A DNA stretch of 64,000 nt from Citromicrobium bathyomarinum (GTDB lineage Bacteria; Pseudomonadota; Alphaproteobacteria; Sphingomonadales; Sphingomonadaceae): positions 1,719,501 to 1,783,500 of the forward strand of contig CP155577.1 in NCBI GenBank assembly GCA_001306305.2, read 5' to 3'. Below the pieces are notes generated by a model. That model was not told the DNA's origin, made no database searches, and saw only the letters and a program-made list of their open reading frames with translations. The translations under genes were made by a program, and so were the position numbers. Positions 51,199 to 57,725 of this stretch are shown one piece after another (positions within the stretch are counted from its first letter, which is position 1; every line of letters begins with the position of its first letter).

Positions 51199-51403
51199 CT
51201 GCCGGCCGGTGCCATTGGCACTCCCTAAATCGGCCTGATCGTTCGCGGTCCATTGCGTCGGCGCGCGTGCCTGTGGCAGTCAGTCGGCAGGCCGAAGCGC
51301 GAATCGCCGCCCGGCTGATCCCTCCGATATCCCCGACGCATTCGGCCCATGCCCGCCATGGCGGGCATGCCATCGCGCCCCGTGCGCTGCCAATTACCAT
51401 CGG
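51199..51403. other. 205-bp intergenic control region before the protease/capsid block
   Basis: No gene is supported. It contains the second 22-bp palindrome (51348-51369), a short GTGCC-ATT-GGCAC dyad just after gpG, and no intrinsic terminator. It probably carries the promoter for the protease, scaffold and capsid genes. Confidence 0.6.
51348..51369. promoter_or_regulatory. 22-bp palindrome before the protease/capsid block
   Basis: CATGCCCGCC-AT-GGCGGGCATG, identical in both arms to the copy at 41634-41655 and, like it, ending exactly 34 nt before the first start codon (GTG at 51404). Likely a site for a phage activator or repressor. Confidence 0.7.
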
Positions 51404-52489
51404 GTGACGACCAAGAGTTCAACCCTTGCCCTGTGCGGCGCGATCGCTCTCCCGGCCCAGCTGCCCGATGACGGCAGCGAGTGGCTGCACCTGCTGCCCG
51501 GCGGCGGCGTGGTCGAGACCGAGGACAGTCGAGGCCCGTACACGGTGCCGAGCTACGACGCGGTGGTGACCGCGTTCAACGCGGCGGGCAATCCCCTTGT
51601 GGTCGATGAATGCCATGCCACCGATCTGGCCGCGCCCAAGGGTGGCTCGGCCCCGGCGCGTGGCTGGATCGTCGCCCTCGAAAGCCGCGATGACGGCATC
51701 TGGGGCAAGGTCGAGTGGAACGCGGCCGGTCGCCAGCTGCGCGAGGACAAGGCCTATCGCGGCATCTCCCCGGCAATCCTGCACGACAAGGCCAAGCGCG
51801 TCCTCGCGATCGCGCGGGCCAGCCTGATCAATCTCCCGAACCTGAAAGGGCTGACGGCCCTGCACCAAGAGGAAACCACCATGGACTGGAAGGCAATGCT
51901 GATCGAGGCGCTTGGCCTCGAGGCGGACGCAACCGACGAGGCGATCAAGGCCGCGGCGATGAAGAAGCTCGGCATGGGCGACGAAGATGTCGCCGAGGAG
52001 GCGCTGCAATCCGCCCTGCAGGCGCAGGCCAAGCCAATCGCTACCGCGCTGGGCCTGCAGGCCGATGCATCGAGCGATGCGATCGTCACCGCGATCGGCC
52101 AGCTCAAGAGCGGCGACAGCGGACTGGTCGCCGCGCTCCAGTCCGAGCTTACCGAGCTGGGCACGAAATTCGTCGCGCTGCAGTCGGAACGTGCCGGCGA
52201 GAAGTCGGCCGCAGTGATCGACAAGGCGATCCGCGAAGGCCGCGTCGGGGTGAAGGCTCAGCGCGACCACTACCTGGCGATGCACCAGGAAAACCCCGAG
52301 CGGGCCGAGGCGATCATCAATGGCCTGCCCAAGGTCGGCGGGCTGGCGCTGCAGGCGCGCGACGTGCCCCAGCGGAAGGCCGACCAGCTCGACGAGGCCG
52401 ACACCAGCGTGATCGCGCTGATGGCTCTCGACCCCGAAAAGTTCAAGGAAACCCGCGCCGAAGAGCTCGGCGCAACGGAGGCACTCTGA
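51404..52489 (+). CDS. Mu I-like prohead protease / scaffold precursor
   Basis: 361 aa. The N-terminal protease half (WLHLLPGGGVVETEDSRGPYTV... NPLVVDECHATDLAAPKGGSAPARGWI) matches Mu gp32 (I). The C-terminal half is an alpha-helical scaffold. The GTG start is 34 nt after the regulatory palindrome and has no clear Shine-Dalgarno. The scaffold is probably also made separately from an internal start at 51881. Confidence 0.86.
   Translation: MTTKSSTLALCGAIALPAQLPDDGSEWLHLLPGGGVVETEDSRGPYTVPSYDAVVTAFNAAGNPLVVDECHATDLAAPKGGSAPARGWIVALESRDDGIWGKVEWNAAGRQLREDKAYRGISPAILHDKAKRVLAIARASLINLPNLKGLTALHQEETTMDWKAMLIEALGLEADATDEAIKAAAMKKLGMGDEDVAEEALQSALQAQAKPIATALGLQADASSDAIVTAIGQLKSGDSGLVAALQSELTELGTKFVALQSERAGEKSAAVIDKAIREGRVGVKAQRDHYLAMHQENPERAEAIINGLPKVGGLALQARDVPQRKADQLDEADTSVIALMALDPEKFKETRAEELGATEAL
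51881..52489 (+). CDS. Scaffold protein (Mu Z-like), internal in-frame start
   Basis: 202 aa from an internal ATG in the same frame as the protease, preceded by AAGAGGAAA at good spacing. The product is helical and acidic (EALGLEADATDEAIKAAAMKKLGMGDEDV...), as expected for a capsid scaffold. The arrangement parallels the I/Z nested pair of Mu. Confidence 0.7.
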   Translation: MDWKAMLIEALGLEADATDEAIKAAAMKKLGMGDEDVAEEALQSALQAQAKPIATALGLQADASSDAIVTAIGQLKSGDSGLVAALQSELTELGTKFVALQSERAGEKSAAVIDKAIREGRVGVKAQRDHYLAMHQENPERAEAIINGLPKVGGLALQARDVPQRKADQLDEADTSVIALMALDPEKFKETRAEELGATEAL

Positions 52490-52490
52490 C

Positions 52491-52943
52491 ATGGCTCTCT
52501 CTGCAGACCGCAACACCCCGCGCGCCGAAGGCGCTATCCTGCGCAGCCCCGCCGCAGCCAGCCTGATCTATGCCGGCGCGCTCGTGATGCGCAATGCGGC
52601 CGGATACGTCACCAAGGGCGCGACCGCGACCGGGAGCGTCGGCGTCGGCCGCGCCGAACAGCGGGTCGACAATTCGGGCGGCTCGGCCGGCGACCTGTCG
52701 GTCAATGTCCGTCCGGGCACGTTCCGCTTCAACAACTCCGCCTCCACCGACGCGATCACCATCGCCGAGATCGGAGACGTCTGCTTCATCGTCGACGACG
52801 AGACGGTCGCCAAGACCGACGGAAGCGGCACCCGCTCCCCCGCCGGCTTCGTCGCCGACATCGATGACCAGGGCGTCTGGGTGCGCTTCGATGAGGCGCT
52901 GACCCGCGTCTACGTCGAAGGCATCGCCGAGCCCGCGGCCTGA
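52491..52943 (+). CDS. Head decoration / DUF2190-like protein
   Basis: 150 aa beta-rich protein (AASLIYAGALVMRNAAGYVTKGATATGSVGVGRAEQRVDNSGG... VNVRPGTFRF). Such proteins sit on the capsid surface as trimers or fibres and always lie beside the capsid gene. It starts 1 nt after the scaffold stop. Confidence 0.72.
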   Translation: MALSADRNTPRAEGAILRSPAAASLIYAGALVMRNAAGYVTKGATATGSVGVGRAEQRVDNSGGSAGDLSVNVRPGTFRFNNSASTDAITIAEIGDVCFIVDDETVAKTDGSGTRSPAGFVADIDDQGVWVRFDEALTRVYVEGIAEPAA

Positions 52944-52971
52944 TCCGGCCTGACCAAGGAAACCCACGCAC

Positions 52972-53877
52972 ATGATCATCAACAGCGCAAATCTCGCCTC
53001 GGTCCGCACCGGCTTCAGCACGGCCTTCAAGAAGGGCCTGGGGCAGACCAGTTCGCTCTACACCAAGATCGCGACGATCGTCCCCTCGACGACGAAGGAT
53101 CAGAAGTACGGGTGGCTGGGCAAGATCCCCAACGTCCGCGAGTGGATCGGCCCGCGCGCCGTCCAGAACCTCTCCGAACACAGCTACGAGATCTCCGAGA
53201 AGAAGTGGGAGCTGACGATCGGTGTCGACCGCGACGACATCGAGACCGACAATATCGGCGTCTATGCCCCGCTGTTCGAAGAGATGGGCATGTCGACCGG
53301 CGCGAAGTGGGACGAGCTGGTCTGGGGTCTGCTGGCCGCCGGCTTCACCACCGAATGCTACGATGGCCAGAACTACTTCGACACCGATCACCCGGTCCTC
53401 GACAAGGACGGCGACCCCACCTCGGTCGCCAACACCGATGGCGGATCGGGGACCCCGTGGTTCCTGGTCGATGCCAGTCGCGCGCTGAAGCCGATCATCC
53501 TGCAGAAGCGCAAGGACTTCCAGTTCGTCGCCAAGGACAACCCGACCGACGACAACGTCTTCGACAACAACGAGTTCAAATACGGGGCCGATGCGCGCGC
53601 CAATGTCGGCTTCGGCTTCTGGCAGTTCGCCTGGGGTTCCAAGCAGACGCTGGACGCTTCGCATTACAGCGCGGCCCGCGCAGGGCTGATGGGGATGAAG
53701 GGCGATTACGGCCGCCCGCTCGGCCTGCTGGCCGGTGCCAAGAAACCGCTGCTGATCGTGCCCCCTTCGCTCGAAAGCGCGGGCCGCAAGCTGCTCAACA
53801 ACGAGCTCGGCAGCGGCGGCGAGACCAACGAATGGAAGGACACGGCCGAGCTGATGGTCGTGCCCTGGCTCGCCTGA
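52972..53877 (+). CDS. Major capsid protein (Mu gpT-like)
   Basis: 301 aa. The gpT family pattern begins INSANLASVRTGFSTAFKKGLG, followed by DQKYGWLGKIPNVREWIGPRAVQNLSEHSYEISEKKWELTIGVDRDDIETDNIG and ends LMVVPWLA. The HK97-like fold is expected for the family. AAGGAAA lies upstream of the ATG. Confidence 0.93.
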   Translation: MIINSANLASVRTGFSTAFKKGLGQTSSLYTKIATIVPSTTKDQKYGWLGKIPNVREWIGPRAVQNLSEHSYEISEKKWELTIGVDRDDIETDNIGVYAPLFEEMGMSTGAKWDELVWGLLAAGFTTECYDGQNYFDTDHPVLDKDGDPTSVANTDGGSGTPWFLVDASRALKPIILQKRKDFQFVAKDNPTDDNVFDNNEFKYGADARANVGFGFWQFAWGSKQTLDASHYSAARAGLMGMKGDYGRPLGLLAGAKKPLLIVPPSLESAGRKLLNNELGSGGETNEWKDTAELMVVPWLA

Positions 53878-53916
53878 TCCCCCGACCCTGATTTTCGCAA
53901 GAGAAGGACGAAGACT

Positions 53917-54135
53917 ATGAAAAGTTTTTTGGTGGGGCTGTGCTTCTTGTCCCTCGCAACCGTCGCCTTGATCGCCGCGTCACCCCTTGTGGCCGAGCTC
54001 GCTTGGCTTCCCGTCCTCATCGGAGGCGCGTTTGCGGTCGGTGTAGCCATCGGGCTGTTCGCTCCCGAGCCCCTTATCCCGTCCAACGGCCATCCGCGCT
54101 CGATCTTCGAGACGCGGCGGGCCGGCCTCCACTGA
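53917..54135 (+). CDS. 72-aa two-helix membrane protein
   Basis: Two hydrophobic segments (FLVGLCFLSLATVALIAAS and LAWLPVLIGGAFAVGVAIGLF). GAGAAGGA lies upstream of the ATG. AT-rich first codons contrast with the neighbours, a possible sign of recent acquisition. A terminator follows. Function unknown. Confidence 0.55.
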   Translation: MKSFLVGLCFLSLATVALIAASPLVAELAWLPVLIGGAFAVGVAIGLFAPEPLIPSNGHPRSIFETRRAGLH

Positions 54136-54162
54136 GGCCGGAGCCTCCCGACGAAACGAAGG

Positions 54163-54190
54163 CCCGCCGTCCGAGTGGCGGCGGGTTTTT
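54163..54190 (+). terminator. Intrinsic terminator between capsid and tail blocks
   Basis: CCCGCCG / CGGCGGG stem with a 9-nt loop followed by TTTTT, 28 nt after the 72-aa gene. It probably reduces, but need not abolish, read-through into the tail genes. Confidence 0.85.
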
Positions 54191-54241
54191 CGCAAGGGCC
54201 GGTCCGCCGACCCTTCCGAAAGACCCGAAAGGAACCTCAGC

Positions 54242-54910
54242 ATGACCGACAAGACCGAGACCCCCGCGCCTGCGCTGACCGATGTCGACCACGTCGGCGC
54301 GAAGACTGCCAAGGCGCTTGCGGCGGCAGGCATCGACAGCGTCGCCGCACTGGCGGCGGTCGATCTCGCCAACCCGCCCGCGCTGACCGACTTCCGGGGC
54401 ACGCCCGCATGGACCGACTGGGTCGCCGCCGCGAAGACGCTGGTCGCTGCCCAGACGCCGCCTGCAGCGGATACTCCGCCGGAGCCGCCGCTGACCCCTG
54501 AACAGGCGTCGGTCATCGCCAGCGCCGAAGCCACGCCGGAAGAGCAGCAGGAAGGCCCCGGCCAGCCCGACCCCGCCGGGGCACCGGCGATGGCCGATGA
54601 TCCCTATGACAGGCCGGTCCTGGTCGTCACCGGGCCCAAGAAGGGCTTCCGGCGCGCCGGGTTCGCTTTCGATGCGACGCCGCGCACGCTGAGCCCGGCC
54701 GATTTCGGCGAGGGCATCGAGGCGGCGCGCCGCTTCATCGCGCTCTATCGCGAGCCGAAGCTCACCGTCACGCTGCGCGCGCCCGACGGTTCGCTGATCG
54801 AGTTCAACGAGTGCGACATCGCCGCACTCGAAACCGCTCTCGCCGATCCCGATACCGACGAGGGCCGGGCGATCCTGGAGCAGTTCGGTCACCTGACGGC
54901 CGCTGCCTGA
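54242..54910 (+). CDS. Mu gp35/HI1506-like protein with HhH-like N-terminus
   Basis: 222 aa. The N-terminal VDHVGAKTAKALAAAGIDSVAALAAVD resembles a helix-hairpin-helix. A Pro/Glu-rich linker (about residues 75-115) precedes a C-terminal domain (PVLVVTGPKKGFRRAGFAFDATPRTL... RAILEQFGHL) typical of the gp35/HI1506 position. CGAAAGGAA lies upstream of the ATG. Role unknown. Confidence 0.7.
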   Translation: MTDKTETPAPALTDVDHVGAKTAKALAAAGIDSVAALAAVDLANPPALTDFRGTPAWTDWVAAAKTLVAAQTPPAADTPPEPPLTPEQASVIASAEATPEEQQEGPGQPDPAGAPAMADDPYDRPVLVVTGPKKGFRRAGFAFDATPRTLSPADFGEGIEAARRFIALYREPKLTVTLRAPDGSLIEFNECDIAALETALADPDTDEGRAILEQFGHLTAAA

Positions 54911-54913
54911 CCT

Positions 54914-55342
54914 ATGGCCTATATCGATCTCGACCAGCTGACCGATCGCTACGGGGCGAGCATGCTGCTCGACCTGACCGATCGCGCGACGCCGGCAGCG
55001 GGCGCGATCGATGTCGACGTGGTCGCGCGCGCGATTGCCGATACGCAGGCCGCGATCGATGGCCACCTGCTCGGCCGCTACAAGCTGCCGCTGGCGGCGA
55101 CCCCTCAGCTGCTGGTCGACCTCGCGCTGCAGATCGCGATCTACAAGCTGCACCGCTTCACCCCGAACGATAAGATCGCCCAGGACTACAAGGACGCGAT
55201 GGCCACGCTTGGCAAGATCGCGACGGGCACGGTGCGGCTCGACGTGGAGGGCGTGGAGCCTGCATCGAGCGGGGCGAGCGGCGTGCGGACCAATGATCGC
55301 GAGCGGCCCTTCACCGAAGACAGCCTGCGGAGGATCCTGTGA
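54914..55342 (+). CDS. DUF1320 family protein (Mu gp36-like)
   Basis: 142 aa. Family opening MAYIDLDQLTDRYGASMLLDLTDRA and IADTQAAIDGHLLGRYKLPLA, then VDLALQIAIYKLHRF. A head-tail connector role is generally assumed. It overlaps the next gene by GTGA. Confidence 0.88.
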   Translation: MAYIDLDQLTDRYGASMLLDLTDRATPAAGAIDVDVVARAIADTQAAIDGHLLGRYKLPLAATPQLLVDLALQIAIYKLHRFTPNDKIAQDYKDAMATLGKIATGTVRLDVEGVEPASSGASGVRTNDRERPFTEDSLRRIL

Positions 55343-55797
55343 TCCACACCGAAGCCGTCCGCGATCGCATCGAGGTGAAGATCCCCGACCTTGCCGGGCG
55401 GATGAAGTTCGCCGCCGAATGGGCGAAGGTGATCGAGACCGGGCAGATGCCGCAGTCCGACTTTGCCGGTTTCGTGCTGCCCGGCATGCTGAGCGGCGGC
55501 AACGCCAGTGCCAGCGCGGGGGCATTCACACAGGCGCTGCAGGAGACCGTGCTGGTCGTCCTGTGCCGCCGCGTCACCGACGATCCCACCGGGGGCAAGG
55601 CGATCGATGCGATCAGGCCCTTCGCCGACGCCGCGATCCGCGCGATCGCCGGGTGGGAGCCGCCGGTGGCCGAGGGTGAGAGTTCACCGGTCGGTGTGTT
55701 CGAGTTTGCCCAGGGCGAGCTGGTCGGCGCGGTCGACGGTACGCTCGTCCTCGAGCTCCACTTCCGTCTCAACGACCAGCTGAGGATCTTCGAATGA
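55339..55797 (+). CDS. Mu gp37-like tail-terminator/connector protein
   Basis: 152 aa, GTG start coupled to DUF1320. VRDRIEVKIPDLAGRMKFAAEWAKVIETGQ, then QALQETVLVVLCRR and GTLVLELHFRLNDQLRI form the compact alpha/beta pattern of tail terminator-like proteins at this position. The assignment is mainly positional. Confidence 0.65.
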   Translation: MIHTEAVRDRIEVKIPDLAGRMKFAAEWAKVIETGQMPQSDFAGFVLPGMLSGGNASASAGAFTQALQETVLVVLCRRVTDDPTGGKAIDAIRPFADAAIRAIAGWEPPVAEGESSPVGVFEFAQGELVGAVDGTLVLELHFRLNDQLRIFE

Positions 55798-56018
55798 GCC
55801 GCAAATCGCAGACCAGTGGCGCGACGCCGCCCGCTCCGCCGACGCCTGCCGCCGAGGCGGTGCCGATCGCGCGCCCGCGCAAGGGTGGCAGCTACGTCGC
55901 CGATGCCGCGACCGGCAAGATCGAGCGCAAGCACTTCACCAAGCCCGCCGATGCCACCGCCGCGCCCGCCGCGACGGCGCAGGCCGGCGAGACCAGCGAC
56001 CAGGGCGAGGAGGGCTAG
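55794..56018 (+). CDS. 74-aa Pro/Ala-rich phage protein (gp38-position)
   Basis: Low-complexity ends surround a short core (GGSYVADAATGKIERKHFTKPA) similar to the DUF2635-type proteins that follow gp37 in Mu-like phages. ATGA overlap on the left; the tail tube gene starts immediately after its stop. Confidence 0.6.
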   Translation: MSRKSQTSGATPPAPPTPAAEAVPIARPRKGGSYVADAATGKIERKHFTKPADATAAPAATAQAGETSDQGEEG

Positions 56019-56957
56019 ATGGCCGACCCGATCAAGTGGAAGTCCAAGATCATCCTCGCGAAGATCGAGAGCGAATACGGCACCGATCCGACGCCCACCG
56101 GTGCGGCCAACGCGATGCTGATGACCGATGTCGAGCTGCGGCCGATGGAAGGTCAGGACGTATCGCGCAATCTCGAGCATCCGTGGCTGGGCGCGCAGGA
56201 GACGATCCCGGCCGGGCTTTACGTCACGCTGACCGGGTCGATCGAGCTGCAGGGTTCGGGCACTGCCGGCACGGCCCCTGCCTATGGCCCGCTTCTGCGC
56301 GCGTGCGGCGCGGCCGAGACGATCGTCACCGATACCAGCGTGGCCTACAACCCGGTGTCCGACGATCACGAGAGCGTCACGGTCTATTTCCAGATCGGGC
56401 CGACGCTGCACAAGATGCTCGGCTGCCGGGGCACCGCAACCCAGACGCTCAACGCGCAGGGCATCCCGGTGGTCCGCTATACGCTGATGGGGCTGTTTAC
56501 GACGCCGGCCGATGCCTCGCGGCCGACGCCGGACTATACCGCGTTCCAGATCCCCAAGATCGCGACCAAGGCCAATACGCCGACCTTCACCCTGGGTGCG
56601 CAGCCGCTGGTGCTGAGCCAGTTCACCTTCAACCTGGGCAACGACGTGCAGCAGCGCCTGCTGGTCGGGCGCGAGGAGATGCTGATCGTGGACAAGGCGG
56701 AGAGCATCGAGGCGCGCGTCGAGGCGGTGCCGCTGGCGACCTACAACCCCTTCGCGATCTCGCAGGCGCGTACCCGGCAGGCGCTGGTGCTGGTGCACGG
56801 GACGCAAGCCGGGCTGACGGCCACGCTCAGCGCGCCGACCTGCTCGCTCGGCCGTCTGCCCAGCTACCAGCAGTCGCAGAACATCCTCGAATGGCCGCTG
56901 GCGATCACCCCGCTGCCCGACGAGGGCGACGACCAGTGGACCCTCACCTTCACCTGA
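56019..56957 (+). CDS. Phage tail tube protein
   Basis: 312 aa. An N-terminal VELRPMEGQDVSRNLEHPWLGAQETIPAGLYVTLTGSIELQGSGTAG beta region and a C-terminal PLAITPLPDEGDDQWTLTFT. The pattern matches siphovirus-type major tail proteins, and no sheath gene is adjacent, which supports a non-contractile tail. Confidence 0.8.
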   Translation: MADPIKWKSKIILAKIESEYGTDPTPTGAANAMLMTDVELRPMEGQDVSRNLEHPWLGAQETIPAGLYVTLTGSIELQGSGTAGTAPAYGPLLRACGAAETIVTDTSVAYNPVSDDHESVTVYFQIGPTLHKMLGCRGTATQTLNAQGIPVVRYTLMGLFTTPADASRPTPDYTAFQIPKIATKANTPTFTLGAQPLVLSQFTFNLGNDVQQRLLVGREEMLIVDKAESIEARVEAVPLATYNPFAISQARTRQALVLVHGTQAGLTATLSAPTCSLGRLPSYQQSQNILEWPLAITPLPDEGDDQWTLTFT

Positions 56958-56965
56958 TCACCGAA

Positions 56966-57005
56966 GTCTCAGGGGCAGCTGAGGGGCCCCTGAGACACCC
57001 CTCAG
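56966..57005 (+). promoter_or_regulatory. Two mutually exclusive hairpins before the tail-chaperone gene
   Basis: Hairpin A pairs GTCTCAGGGG (56966-56975) with CCCCTGAGAC (56987-56996). Hairpin B pairs CTGAGGGG (56979-56986) with CCCCTCAG (56998-57005). They overlap and cannot form together. Hairpin B ends beside the AAAGG ribosome-binding site of the next gene. No T-run follows, so mRNA processing or translational control is more likely than termination. Confidence 0.6.
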
Positions 57006-57020
57006 AAAGGCTTCAGCATC

Positions 57021-57350
57021 ATGTTCAAGATCGTCGAATCCGTCACCTTCACACGCAAGGTCACCGCGCACGTCCCCGATGGCGACGGGCAGGTGCCCGA
57101 AACCTTCAAGGCCACCTTCCGCTCGATCCCGCCCGAGGAGGCGGACGAGTTCAACCTGCTGAGCACCGAAGGGGCGAGCGAGTTCCTGCGGCGCGTGGTC
57201 GTCCGGCTCGACGATATCGGCGACGCGCAGGGCAAGCCGGTCGATTACTCGGACGAGGTTCGCGACCAGGTCATCCGCCTGCCCTGGGCGCGCGGCGCGC
57301 TGGCGCGGACGTATTTCGAGGAAGTGCGCGGCGCGAAGCTGGGAAACTAG
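57021..57350 (+). CDS. Tail assembly chaperone, G-like
   Basis: 109 aa zero-frame product of the G/GT pair. Beta-rich (IVESVTFTRKVTAHVPDGDG... FKATFRSIPPEEADEFNLLS), ending EEVRGAKLGN at a TAG directly after the slippery sequence. AAAGG lies 11 nt upstream of the ATG. The length and stop position fit the lambda-G type chaperone. Confidence 0.8.
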   Translation: MFKIVESVTFTRKVTAHVPDGDGQVPETFKATFRSIPPEEADEFNLLSTEGASEFLRRVVVRLDDIGDAQGKPVDYSDEVRDQVIRLPWARGALARTYFEEVRGAKLGN

Positions 57351-57721
57351 AGGCAGCCGCGCGTGCGATCGTCGGGGTCTCGGCAGGCTTCGACGAAGCG
57401 GCGGAAGACGCCCGCACGCTCGGCCTGCCGGAAGAACTGGTCGCGCAGATCGAAGGTGCGGCCGAGCTGAAGCAAGAGGACGGCACGCTAGGCATATGGC
57501 CGGAGAACTGGGACATCGTGATGGCCTTTGCAGCGGTCGCCAGCCAGTGGCGGACCGAGGCGCTGGGCGAGGGCGCGGTGCTCTATGTCGGGCTCGACTA
57601 CACCGCCGTGGATGTCGGCCTGCGCCGCGCCGGGCTGACGCTCGATCCTGCCGGGTGGCAGGGCCTGCAGGTGATGGAGCACGCTGCCTATCGCGCGCTC
57701 AACGGGCGGCTGCGGAGCTGA
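57021..57721 (+). CDS. Tail assembly chaperone GT fusion (-1 frameshift product)
   Basis: The zero frame reads CTG GGA AAC TAG. Slipping back one base on G-GGA-AAC (57341-57347) continues as CTA GAG GCA into a 124-aa frame (GKLEAAARAIVGVSAGFDEAAEDARTLGL... AAYRALNGRLRS) with no start codon of its own. The predicted fusion is 233 aa. The T-type domain would recruit the tape measure protein during tail assembly. The stop directly after the slip site and the -1 phase of the downstream frame are both seen in the sequence. Confidence 0.85.
57341..57347 (+). other. Programmed -1 ribosomal frameshift site GGGAAAC
   Basis: X-XXY-YYZ heptamer G-GGA-AAC in the correct zero-frame register, followed immediately by the TAG stop. 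Similar to the lambda G/T site (GGGAAAG). Confidence 0.9.
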
Positions 57722-57725
57722 GCCG

